Assembly (NCBI GenBank): GCA_002110485.1
Contig: MOWL01000025.1
Span: 558,001-622,000, forward strand
DNA length: 64,000 nucleotides
Direction: 5' to 3'
Source of the DNA: Emergomyces orientalis
Taxonomy: Eukaryota; Ascomycota; Eurotiomycetes; Onygenales; Ajellomycetaceae
Part shown: piece by piece, positions 12,048 to 24,094 of the stretch
Layout: the number at the start of each line of letters is the position of its first letter
Position numbering within the stretch: position 1 is the stretch's first letter
Program-made: the position numbers and the translations under genes
Notes under the pieces: generated by a model
The model's input: the letters and a program-made list of their open reading frames with translations, nothing else
Told to the model about the DNA's origin: nothing
Databases searched by the model: none

Positions 12048-15000
12048 GCTGGCGATCAACCAGGGCTGCGCTCTTCCCAATCCAGGGCGCTGGGGACTTG
12101 GTATTCTTAACTCCTGGGCACACACACTTGGCCACCACAATACAGATCGCTCCTACAACCACTCGCTGCAGAATCAGAAATCGGAGGGTTTTGACGCTAC
12201 AAGCCGAGTACCGTATTGCCGTGCCCATTGCCTGACTAGGAGGGCGGTGGGTGCGAATAAGCTAATGATAGCGCTGTATTAGACCGCTGGTTGGTATTAC
12301 GCTGGTATGGATGGCGTTGTTGGTAGTTGGGTTTCTCCCCTCATCTCTGACACAATGGCGGCTTGCCTTTGCTTCCATTTTTGCCCACTTATGCCCATTA
12401 TCAGCTTCCCTAAGTACGACGGATTGCTCTAGTCAACGAAAAGCGCCTAGTACAGCCTCACGCCCTGTAATGGTTTCTAGTTGCCTATTGGCAGGCAATT
12501 GTTTGATATACAGACACCTCTGCCCTACTCCATTTTCCTTGCCCGATATCCTCTTTACTCAAGGATCTCTCCAGGACAAATGCGGGAATGAAAGGGCTAA
12601 AATTAGACCATCGAGCAGATGAAAATCATGATTGAATTTATGCATAAGTGGCATACAGGAACAACCGACACAGGTAACCGGAAATGAGCTTCCTGGAGGT
12701 GGGGGGTTTTGAGGGCTTCCCCTTGTCACTTCAGGGAAGATATAATAAGCCGTCACTAATTCTCCTGGTGCTAGGCCTGGGTCCCTGGTCCGTTCTACGT
12801 CCAACCCTGTCCCTTACCGATTTCTCACTGATATCAGGAGTTTTTGGGGCACGGCAAACAGCATCGATCTTCGGAGTCAATAGCGAATACTCTAATCAGT
12901 AATAATCAATGACCCATCCATTAATCCGTAGAGCAATATAGATCCACTCCCTCCCTTAATAAAGGGCACCCATATTTTGTCCTTTGGCCCGGTCTACATG
13001 TCAGCATTTCTTTGGCTGACTGGGGGCTGTTGCTAGCTCAGATAGCTGATGCTCTTTGAGGCTGTTTTTGAGTTTTATTTTTCATTTTTCTCTTTTCTCT
13101 TTTCTATTTTTTCTTTTCTGGGAAGATTTTTCCCCCTAACCTACCCGCGAAACCCGGGCGAGTCAAAAATCAAAAATCTGGCTGATCAGATGACTGCCCA
13201 CGGGCAGGCTCCATAATAATATTCGGTAAGTTTTATGTAAGTCATGCTATTTCCCGCAGAGAAGCTCCACCCGCAACTTTTCCAGAACGCGCTACCCCAA
13301 CCTTCCTTTCATCCTGCGAGCGAGGGGCACCACCTTTGGCTATGATTGGCCCCCGCTCTCGTTTGCCTGAGCCTGTCATGGGAAGGGTATTATGTCATCG
13401 CCAGGCCGGGGTTGATCGACTGATTGATTGATTGATATGCTGGGAAAGGAAATTTTGGCATATTTGAAACCTCTTTCTGCGCATGCTCAATCAACTAACA
13501 CTTCTCTATCATAACTACCAGGTTTCTTTTATCCTCTTTGATGCCCTCGTCGGCTATGGAGATCCCGTTGACACCCAAACACATTTGGCGGTTCTGATTA
13601 GCGCGGCTGGCTAGTCCGTACCTTGGTCAACTATCAATGTGGGTCTAATCTGTTTTCTACATCTTTCCACTTTCTGCTGAACTCGTCCAGCCTTATCAGA
13701 CAAAGAAATCATTATTAATATCATATGTAATAACCATCGAAGACCCCTTTTAAGCCCTCCATGAAGCCTCCCTAATTAGCATCTCCAACAGCAAGCATGG
13801 GTTTCTGTCATCAAACCCAAATCAAAAGATGTGTGGTGTTGGCAGACTTTGCTGCTGTGCTATCTAAATAAATACTACACATGCATACCTATCTGAGCAC
13901 CTTGTGGTAATATTTTTCTTCCCTCAAACACCACATGCTGGTCTATAAACTACCTAGATAACTATTTTTAATTCTTGCAAAAAAAGGCGATAAGACAATC
14001 TTAAAGGAAAAATTATCAATTTAAGAGCACCGTATTACTATTACGGTATTACGGTTGCAAAGGCAAAAACCATTTCAAGTATAGTTTTAACAGATACCAT
14101 GAAGCCTCAATGTCGCCACATGAGATTTGATAACGTCTTTTTAAAAATTTACAGATATATATTTCTCCAATCCGGAATGCACTAATGCTTACCTTTGCAA
14201 AAGAGAAGATGGAGCCAGCCTCTGTACTCGACTCGGAAATAATGCCAACAGCAGTGGAAAAACAAAGATGAAAGTTTTATAAAATTGAAGCAACTAGCAT
14301 CACTCAGAAGGTAAATTACCTAAATGATTGTTTTAAAGCATCACAGATCAACATGTTAAAAGGGAAATAGAGGTTTCTTTTTTCTCGCAAATTTATTCAA
14401 TGTTGCCCTAGAAAGGCTATAATACCATCATAAATAGCAGCATATATCTCATTCAGGGGCTCTCAGTGAGCTGAGATGTAATTCATAGGATTTGCGGCAG
14501 GCATTGGTTTCACGACATCAATTCTCTAACATGAAATATTCATCACTTTCAACCCCCCACCCAAAAAAATTAAAAAATTAAAAAAAATTAGTAAGTAAAT
14601 AACATTGAGAGAAACAAGCTCGCTGTTGCTGAAACTACGGTCATAGAAATTGATTTTATCGGGGAGTTGGCTGGTTGTGAGATGTCCCGCCAAACTTTCT
14701 AGCGTGGGCCTAAGGTGCTGTAGTCACTTATCAGGGACTGACGTGTCAATGTAACAGAGATTCAATTTTGATTATTGAAACAAACTAGGCCGGTGTAGTC
14801 TCCTACAGGAAGTGCGAATACATACCAATGGACAATATCGCGCGCCCGAAGAACATGCCAACTGAGATCGCATAGCAGAATTGGTCCAGCCATATTTGAC
14901 ATAGGAGACAAAATCATGTGTTCTGGTATTTTGTAGATAATATGTTCATCATGGAAAGTAGAATGGATAGGGAGTCTCTACCTGGTTATCCTCACTCTGG

Positions 15001-16851
15001 TTACGCAGAAACTTTACAGCATGAGCGAGGTTCGCACTGCTGCTTGAATAAAATCTCCGATGATCTGGAACGTCCATTCTTTCGGTGATATACAGGGCAT
15101 ATAGAGCACAATTAATTTCATTCAGCTGTGGTAGACTGCAATTCCGCCATGGACAAGCGTAGCATGACCTATTGATTGGAAATATCCTTCAAGAGAGATT
15201 ACAGCAAGTGATGTTTTATTTTCCTGCAACGCCGCTCAACTGCTTCGAAATCCGGCGAGTGAACGTTGGTATTATTAAGAAGTTCGTGTCCTTTGGAAAC
15301 AAAACCCTCGTCAGAGGTCCAAAGAGGCAGGGCACAACTGGGGGGGTTCCCGAGCAATCCCCCTAGGTAGCAGGGCTGATGGTCAACAAATGCCCATTGG
15401 AGGTTTTCGCAGAGCCAGATTCCGACAACCTGTCATTGGAGCCTCGGCTCGTTTAAACTTAGGGCTGATCGTGTCATATTAAGTTTATTCCAACACCCAT
15501 CAACCTTAATCGCATGTTTGCTTGCTGGGTGAGCGCCAAATGCTATGCCGTGTATGCCCCGACCCCATGGACACCGGCCTTGGATGCATTCGAACCTGTT
15601 CTGTTAGACTCCCATGAATACCTACCGTTCATGATATATCATCTTTCTGTCCTTTTTCCAGTTATGGAAAAAACATCCCAGGGAGAAGCAATCAGTTCAA
15701 CTTTCTGCGATGAGGTATCCTGCGCCTGACAGCATTCTACATCTCCTAGAACATTGCATATCTAACATTACAATCGATAAGTCATCCGCAGGACAAAAAT
15801 ATTTTTTACGTTAATACACAGTATATACTTGTCTACGTCATGGAGATTATTTCGTTTGTCAAGACAAACGTTGGAAAATTGTGGCCATGAAAGTGAGAAA
15901 AGTATGCAGTCTCCGTGATCGCTAGACAGTTTTAACAGGTCAAATTGGATAGCGTCAGAGAAGCCATTTGAAACATACCGAGCAAGCCAAAGTGACCAGG
16001 GAAGCCTTCAGTTGTGGAGAAAAACAAATGTTTGAAATAACCAATTGCAAAACCCAGGTGGCTACGAGAGTTTAAGCTCCCGATTCTTATATAATTCTTA
16101 AATTACCATCGCAATCGTCCAGTCTCTATGAAAACAGACAGAAGTTTGGAAATATATCTACGTCGCTTCTGACATACAAGGAGCTTGTAGTAGGCCCCGT
16201 GGAAGCGATTGCAAATATAGAAATGGAATGAGCTATGCGAAACCACTGAGAGGCCTTGAAATGCAGGAGTCCTTTCTAGCTTGCAAAATGTCAGCCTGGC
16301 ACAATAACATGATAATTATGCTGTAGGAAGAATTGTGCGAACGATTTTTGACTTGGTTATCTTTCATAAGATATCCTTTTTTCCTGTTGCTACCTTGAAA
16401 AAAGCTTGGAAAATTTTTACCATGTTTCATTCAAAAACTGTCCTATGAGATTATTTCGGTTAGGTGCCTTTTGATTTTCGAGGTCGTCTTCAACACTTTT
16501 GGCTCTTTTATGTGGCTTTCATGGTAGTAGGGGGCGTAGATGAAGGATAAATAATAAATGAGCACATTTAATTCAAGCTTTATCAAGTTCAAAGGTATAA
16601 TATTTTTCTCTGATATACAATATTTCGATAAAACATAGATATTCCTAGTTATTAGTGTATTAAGTTTCCAGGTCCAATAAATAGGCTCATCCGACGCGCT
16701 TAAGTTCACTGGGTGTTCCCCGACGCGCTAACTAGCGGTCACATGTTCCAACCCCAAGCTTCCAGACAAGTCATATGTCATCGCCTCAAGACCTCATCGA
16801 CCCCGTGCATAGCGAGCAAGCTATTAGGCAACGCTAACGACCACATTTAAC

Positions 16852-16952
16852 ATGACCTTGCTATTGCTATTGCTGTAGACATGGTTCGGATATTGTCCTC
16901 TTATCACCAACTGTCTGCGTGGGAGCCGCTCGAGTCAGCTCCACTGGTTTGA
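16852..16952 (+). promoter_or_regulatory. Two linked upstream ORFs preceding atg9
   Basis: Upstream ORF 1 (16852-16878) encodes MTLLLLLL and ends TAG. Two bases later upstream ORF 2 begins (16881-16952, 23 codons plus TGA). Two bases after its stop the atg9 ATG begins at 16955. The three ATGs use three different frames. If the transcript starts upstream of 16852, ribosomes would meet a stop immediately followed by a start twice, which suits translational control by reinitiation. Transcript extent is unknown, so function is inference. Confidence 0.5.
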
Positions 16953-16954
16953 TC

Positions 16955-19923
16955 ATGACCTCGAACCTCATTTCCCGCTTCCTTCCCGCCAACAGTACTA
17001 CCTCGCCGTCCATCTACGAAACCATCCATCAGCACGACGAGAATTCAGATTCTTCTGATATTGAGGAACGGGCGGGGATGGCGTTGGATGAGGAAAATCT
17101 TGGAGGCCCTTATCAGGACTACGAGTTAGAAGAAGCGTTAGCAACTGCCTCAGACACCCAGTCAACTACCCAAAGCACGCCGTTTCTTCAGCAGCTTCCC
17201 AGCAAGGCTCCTCAAGGTTTTCTGGGAAAGCCCAAAACTCCCCGTAAATCTGATCGCCGTAAATGGACCCTATCATCCCCGAGACCAATAGAAGACGATC
17301 GAGATGACGATGACGTCCCTGCTTCGTTGCTGGTGGAAGGGGATGACGATGACGTTGGCACACAGAGCCTCGCTCCCCCTCTTCCCCATCCTCCGAACCA
17401 CAATATCCAGGGTAACGATGATCCTCTTCCGGGCCCATTGACGCGAGAAACTCGAAATCACTGGGATAGGGCGAGAGCACATCAGCCAATACATTCTATA
17501 CCCCCTAGAATAGTTCCCGTTCCCACTCAGCGTCGTGGTCTGGCATTCGTTGACCCAAAAGAAAAAGCTATGTGGAGATGGGCAAATGTTGAGAATTTGG
17601 ATAACTTCCTGGCAGATGTTTATGATTATTTTTTAGGGAATGGGATAAAATCCATCCTCATGAGCCGGGTTTTGAACCTTTTGTGAGTGGTCCTTTTTCA
17701 TATCATTAGCCCAGCATCCCGATGAGCTGAAGCAACTAACAGATGGATAGGACCCTGGCGTTCGTAGTCGGTTTTACAGTTTTCCTAACCAGCTGCATCG
17801 ATTATCGACTCGTACCCCATAGTAAAACTATGTCAGATATTGTGGTACCTCATTGTGTACAGGAAATGTCCGCATCCTCAACCTTCCTCTTATGGCTATT
17901 TTCAATTTTCTGGATTTATCAAGCTGTCCGATACATTCTAGACCTACGACGGCTCAATCATATGCATGATTTTTATCACTACCTTCTAGGCATTTCGGAT
18001 ACGGATATTCAAACAATATCATGGCAAGAAATTGTGAGTCGACTGATGGCACTACGCGATTCAAATCCGTCAACAGCGGGAGCTGTGTCTGCGAAACATA
18101 GGAAATTTCTGGGTAGCCAATCCAAACAACGAATGGACGCCCATGACATCGCCAATCGATTGATGAGAAAAGACAATTACCTTATTGCGCTTTTCAATAA
18201 GGACATCTTGGATCTGACACTTCCGATTCCGTTTCTCAGAAACCGTCAGCTTTTCTCGCGGACTCTGGAATGGAACCTCCATTTTTGTATTTTGGATTAT
18301 GTATTCAACGATCAAGGTCAGGTCCGAACCCTATTCCTCAAAGACACCCATCGGAAGGCTTTGAGTGACGGATTAAGACGGCGATTTCTCATTAGTGGAC
18401 TTTTGAATATATTTATTGCTCCTTTTTTCCTTGTCTATTTTATGATGCATTATTTTTTCCGCTATTTCAACGAATATCAAAAAAATCCTTCCCAAATTGG
18501 TTCCCGCCAATATACCCCCTTGGCGGAGTGGAAATTTCGTGAATTCAACGAGCTGCGACATTTATTTCAGCGCCGAATTAACATGTCTTACCCATTTGCG
18601 ACTCGATATATCGATCAGTTCCCGAAGGACAAGATGGTCCAAATATCACGCTTTGTAGGATTTATTGCTGGTGCACTGGCATCAGTTCTTGCACTTGCTT
18701 CCGTTGTCGATCCGGAACTTTTCCTCGGTTTCGAAATATCCCACGATCGAACTGTACTCTTCTATCTCGGTGTGTTTGGAACAGTGTGGGCAGTTGCCCG
18801 AGGAATTGTACCTGAAGAAACCTTGGTTTTCGATCCAGAATTTGCTCTACGAGAGGTTATAGACTTCACTCATTACCAGCCAGCGCATTGGCAGGGGAAA
18901 CTGCATAGTGATGAAGTAAGAACGGAGTTTGCAATGCTTTACCAGATGAAGGTGGTGATTTTCCTGGAAGAACTTCTCAGCATGATCTTCATACCATTTG
19001 TCTTGTGGTTCAGCCTCCCAAAGTGTAGTGACCGCCTGATCGACTTTTTCCGCGAATTCACAGTGCATGTGGATGGACTTGGTTATGTTTGTTCATTTGC
19101 TGTATTCGACTTTAAGAAAGGCACCAATGTCATTCCCCAAAATCAGGATGCTCAGCAAGGGGGGCCGCAGGATGCGGGCCCACCGGATCTTCGAAATGAT
19201 TATTTTTCAACAAAAGATGGAAAGATGTTGGCGTCATACTATGGCTTTCTAGATAACTACGCCAACAATCCGCGGCCGGGGGCTCCATACATCCATACGC
19301 CAAATAGGCGCCGTTTCCACCCTCCACCTGCTTTTCCTGCTCTGGCATCCCCTCCTCTGATGCCTGAGGTAAATTACACAGGAACGGGCCGTCAAAACCG
19401 GTGGGATCCGCCACAACGTTCGGTTACCCGACCAACTACGGCGGGAGCCCATACCGGCGGGCCTTCTATTACACCACGAACTCCCAGATTTGGTGCCACA
19501 GCTGCAGCTGGTGCGCACCACTCACCACTCCCTTCAGTCCTTCTAGATCCGCATCATCAACCGTCAACCTCAGGCTTCCACTCCGTTAACCGAAACGTCG
19601 CTCAATCCCGCTACCGTCCATCACGGCCGACGCATCCCAAGAATGATACAATTCGAGATGCAGATGAACCGTCCGGCGCCGGTCAGACACTCCCGGGTCT
19701 TAACAAACACCCCTCGTCTCAATTGACAACCGAATCTAGTGGTGCTGATGATAGCCGTATGGAGGAGTCTTGGCGGATGAATCTCGCTGACGGTGACGGT
19801 GAAACCGATGAAGAAACGGAGAATGTCCAAGATGTCGTTGGAGGCGCTGGTGTACTCGGCTTGATACATCAGTTCCAGAAAGTCAGCAATGACGGACGCG
19901 GTGGCGGGGGAGTGGGTATTTAA
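16955..19923 (+). CDS. atg9: Autophagy-related protein 9 (lipid scramblase)
   Basis: Two exons, 16955-17682 and 17751-19923, surround a 68-base intron (donor gtgagt, branch caactaac, acceptor gatag) and give 966 aa. The start [13 protein letters not shown] is the first ATG of the frame and matches the N-terminus usual in Eurotiomycete Atg9. After an acidic disordered N-terminus comes the conserved core, with hydrophobic segments at about 243-260, 288-308, 455-482, 545-570, 580-600 and 640-662. Recognisable blocks are [31 protein letters not shown] and [14 protein letters not shown]. The C-terminal 300 residues are Pro/Ser/Thr-rich, as in the family. Atg9 is the multispanning membrane protein of small Golgi/endosome-derived vesicles that seed the phagophore, and it scrambles lipids delivered by Atg2. 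Assignment is certain; the roles come from yeast and human orthologues. Confidence 0.96.
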
Positions 19924-21314
19924 GTGGCCGACCTCTACTCCCTTATTCCATCCGTCCTTTGAGGGAGGCGGTACCTAAATGAACTGGGAAGCTTTCAGGG
20001 AAAAGGTTTTTCTGACTCCCTTCGTAAACTCCTAGCTTTCCTCATCCTCATTCTATTAAATACCCCAATTCCCTGGCTCCTCCAATTTTCATCCTTCCTC
20101 CCGTCTCATTGTGTCCGGCCCCAATTATTACACGTATATCCCGTATAACCTCTATGTGAGCACATTATATTCTTTCTACTATTTTAAACATGGCCTGGAC
20201 AGCGTTGGTGTTGGTGCCGGTGTTTTCTGAATTTCATATAATGGGATCAAACATTCATACAGACTTCAGGAATGTTAGGAATCAAAGCAAGAAAGGGAGG
20301 GTGCTGTGGTTCTATTGAATTTTTGGAGAGCTATACATTTTCATGGATATATATATCTACGCTGATCTGGCTGTGGATATCTTGTTTAAGATATCATACT
20401 CAATATTGCACCAATCTATAAGACATCTGCATTTAGAGCTTTGTTATTAAATACCATGCTTCAACTTATGTTATTTCACTATATTTTCCCCAAGTATCAA
20501 TGTTAAATTGTGCTTGGTAGAATCATGTCAACATAGCTTTTCAAATGTATATAACATGACACATAAGCACTGGAACTTTCCAGGCTTTCCTTCATCTTCT
20601 TTTCATCCTTGAATTCCTAAATGGATAATTCCTCAATATGTACGGAGTACAGAGTGTCCATTTCAAAGGTTCGTTCCTGCGCTAGTACATTATTAGGTAT
20701 TCATATTACATGCCGCTGAAACCTCATAGGCTTCAGATAAACGAAATAGCCTAAATTTTAGTTAAACTTATACACTAAATTGCGTAGCAGCAGCCGCCGA
20801 AGAATAGGCCACAATAGGGTATTACTAATCAATGTCTGTAATTTGAAAACCAGATAGCTTACTAGTGGGAGAATGAACTTCTGAACAAACCTCTGTACTC
20901 ACTACGGATCCGTACCATACCATACGGACTACTCTGTAGTAACTTATTACCAGCGCTTACTAAAATTAGTTCTTGGCGGCTGAAATAGGGACCACCCTGG
21001 TTGTTCATACCAAAAAAAAGACGCGGCGACGACAGTCCAAACAGCCCAACCTTCAAAGCTCCAACGATTCGTGTTTCTCGGTCTCGCGTCAATTGCTGAA
21101 TTTGGCGTGCAATGGGCTGACCTTGAAGAACCCGCCAAAGACGCTGTTTCGTGTGGTCAATTAATATAATTGGCCGCCAAGGGGGAAGCCCACTCCTCTC
21201 CCGTCCCCCCGTTAAATGGTTGGAGTTCAGAAACAGATAAAACAAGAGGACGACTCTTCAACCCCCCCCCCCCTAGCCTAATTACCTAAACGAACCTGTC
21301 TCCTATTTTTCATC
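19924..21314. other. Intergenic spacer between atg9 and GH47 gene
   Basis: This 1.4 kb holds the atg9 3' region and the promoter of the mannosidase gene. A TACGGAGTAC element (20641-20650) and an ACGGATCCGT palindrome (20903-20912) are visible; the first recurs in imperfect form elsewhere in the spacers of this window. The longest open frame (20862-21245, minus) lacks an ATG start and has no domain. Confidence 0.5.
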
Positions 21315-24094
21315 ATGCTTCGTCTCCGCCGGTATAGAATCTTTGTGGTCTTCGCAATCATCAGCGTTGTCGCCTTCATTCATTTCTTCCGGATCCGCGA
21401 TTGGTCTGCACCCTCAGCTTTCTCCAACGGAGCTACAGAGAAGCAGAAACCTCTTACACCTCCACCAGCTCCTCCTCCACCAAATGCTTCACCGCCCTCC
21501 TACCCGAAACCGGCCGTTGAAAATTCGGAAGACCATGGCTTCGCGCCGGAATCCGTGACAGTCATCCGTACATCTGATCGTACACCAGTTGCTACTCCAG
21601 TTCAACAGCCATTTGCTCCCGATTCCCCACAGAAAGAGCCAACCAAGTTAGATCCACAGACGAAACCACTTCTTCCCCCCCCCGAGGAAGCTGATTTTGA
21701 ATCTCATGGTCAAGGGAGGCTGGAAGTCGACGACCTCGATAGGAGTGATATCCGGTGGGAAAAGCAAACCGAGCATTTCCCTGTTTCACCGGAGAACCTC
21801 ATTCAGCTCCCTCAGGGAATACCGAAAACGCTGCCTAAAATCCAATCCGAATTTCCGGAAGAGTCGCCGGCAGCTAAAACCGATCGCGAGGCGAAACTGG
21901 CTGCAATCAAGGGGTCGTTCAATCATTCCTGGACGAACTATAAAGCAGAAGCATGGGGCCACGACGAGCTGCGTCCCGTTTTTGGTGGACACCGTAATCC
22001 ATTCTCGGGATGGGGCGCTACGTTGGTCGACGGTTTGGATACGCTTTGGATTATGGGCATGAAAGAGGAGTTTGAAGAGGCCGTAGAAGCGATCAAGAAA
22101 ATTGACTTTGCTACTAGCCAAAGGAAGGATATACCGCTATTCGAGACGGTGATTCGCTACTTGGGTGGCCTCATTGGTGCTTATGACATCTCGGGGGAGA
22201 AATATCAGCCCTTACTTGATAAAGCTGTCGAACTTGCAGAGATACTGATTGGTGCATTCGATACTCCTAATCGAATGCCTGTTACCTTTTATCATTGGGC
22301 TCCGTAAGTTGATCTCGTTTTCTCTCTTTCACACAACTTGAAGGATTCATTGTTCTGATGTTGAATTGTTATACAGAGCCTATGCTTCACAACCCCACCG
22401 TGCTGGTTTTAGAGCTGCCACCGCGGAAATCGGGACCCTGTCGGTGGAATTCACTCGATTGGCACAAATTACGAAGGAAGCTAAATACTACGATGCTGTT
22501 GCGCGAATTACCAACGAACTTGAAAAATTCCAGGGGAAGACCAAATTACCTGGACTCTGGCCAACACACATAGATACCTCCGGTTGCAAGAAGATTATGC
22601 GGTTCGTCAAGCAGCCTGCGAACTTGCCTTCTGATGTATTACCTCCCGCAATCCCTGAAATCAAATTACCAGAGAGACAAATTCAGAAGCGGGAAGAAAT
22701 CGACCCTATCTTGATCGATGCAGAGCCTGCTGATTATAACCTGAAGCCTGGCTCGCAGCCTCGGCCGATACCTCCAACGGAGCCAAGCTCCGATGATGAT
22801 CTCTTAGCTGGGAGCAAACCCAAGCCTCCGAGTGAATATGATTGCGAGGACCAAGATTTTACCTCCCCACTTAAGTCACCAACGGATAGATATACCCTTG
22901 GCGGTCTTGCGGACTCAGCCTATGAGTACTTACCCAAAGAATATGCTCTTTTGGGTGGCCTCAATGACCAGTATCGCACTATGTACGAGAAGTCCATGGA
23001 TGCGATCAGGAAATATCTTCTATTCAAACCCATGTTGCCAGATAAGCGAGATGTTCTGTTCATCGCATCTGCTACTGCGGAAGGCCCTGTAACTGAAAAG
23101 AGCGATCTAACGTATAAATACGAAGGCTCTCACCTGGCCTGTTTTGCAGGTGGCATGTTTGCTCTTGGCGCGAAGCTCTTCGGGATTGAAGGTGACTTGG
23201 ACATTGCCGCTAAACTGACCGATGGCTGTGTATGGGCATATGGGTCTACCACGACCGGTATCATGCCGGAAAGCTTTGAGATGCTCCCTTGCGAATCCCT
23301 GGGACCTTGCGAATGGAATCAGACCAGATACTATGATGCTTTAGACCCTTACTTCGAAGAGCGAAAATCATATCATGACGACATCGTTGCTGAGCATGCA
23401 CAACAACTCACAGACCGCGCGAGCTCCAATGATGCAGATACCAGTTCTAACCCACCGCAACCCCAGTCCATTCCAGAGCTCCCCAATGAGAAGATCGGGG
23501 CAGAAAAACTAGTCAAACGCCAAGACCCCGCCCCAGCACAGGTCGTGGCACCTGCCGCTCCCCCGTCCCCGACACTCACCCCGCCCTCTTTGGATGAGCC
23601 AAAGGTGCCCGGCTTTTTTTCCCATGAAGAATTCGCCGAAGTAACCATTAAGGAAGAACGTCTACCACCCGGAGTCACCAGCATCGAGTCCCGGAAATAC
23701 ATTCTTCGCCCGGAGGCTATCGAGTCGGTGTTCATCATGTATCGTATCACCGGAGATAACTCCTGGAGGCAGAAAGGATGGAAGATGTTCCAAGCCGTTG
23801 AAACTGCGACGAGGACGGAGCTTGCGAATTCGGCTATTAGAGATGTCACGAGCAAAGTGCCTATGTTCTTGAATGAGATGGAGTCATTTTGGCTTGCTGA
23901 AACGCTCAAGTATTTCTATTTGCTGTTTAGTGATCCGGAGCTTGTTAGTTTGGATGAATATGTCCTGTAAGTTGATATTGCCCTTGCTGTCCTTTCCCCT
24001 TCGTCCCTCCCGTCTTTTTTTCCCCTTTTGCTAACCCATTTTCTCTTTATGTAGCAACACCGAAGCACATCCGCATAAACGCCCATTGCCATAA
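21315..24094 (+). CDS. Class I alpha-1,2-mannosidase, glycoside hydrolase family 47
   Basis: Three exons, 21315-22303, 22377-23966 and 24055-24094, give 872 aa. The introns use gtaagt donors and tacag / atgtag acceptors, and the last exon supplies the family C-terminus NTEAHP. Residues 7-24 form a type II signal anchor, followed by a Pro-rich stem to about 185. GH47 signatures follow in order: [92 protein letters not shown] and TEAHP. The acidic residues in these motifs are the ones used by the inverting, calcium-dependent enzymes. Such enzymes trim Man9 N-glycans in the ER or Golgi. Two low-complexity insertions (about 421-500 and 664-750) make it much longer than minimal GH47 enzymes. The ER-processing versus Golgi subtype cannot be settled by eye. 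Confidence 0.93.

Larger units (their letters stand above)
10908..16851. other. Long gene-poor spacer upstream of bud2 and atg9
   Basis: About 5.9 kb with no convincing gene on either strand. The left part (10908-12300) is GC-richer, with G-run and TGG repeats, and is probably the bud2 promoter and leader. A CT-rich tract lies at 13070-13122. From about 13850 to 16700 the DNA is AT-rich with frequent stops in all frames; longer open frames (15172-15366, 15514-15729) show no domain or splice context. A direct repeat CCGACGCGCTWA lies at 16691-16702 and 16720-16731 close to atg9. The AT-rich part could be decayed repeat sequence, but I found no terminal repeats to prove it. Confidence 0.45.

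Noticed and set aside
11536..12228. 230-codon Thr/His/Pro-rich minus-strand frame
   Set aside because: Created by the G run and TGG repeats; low complexity only.
13028..13065. A possible tRNA A box (GCTAGCTCAGATAGC)
   Set aside because: No cloverleaf and no B box at the right distance.
16919..16954. Longer atg9 N-terminus beginning MGAARVSS
   Set aside because: Its first codon is GTG, and the family start MTSN is at 16955.
20862..21245. 127-codon minus-strand frame
   Set aside because: Begins at TTG, lies in the mannosidase promoter and has no domain.
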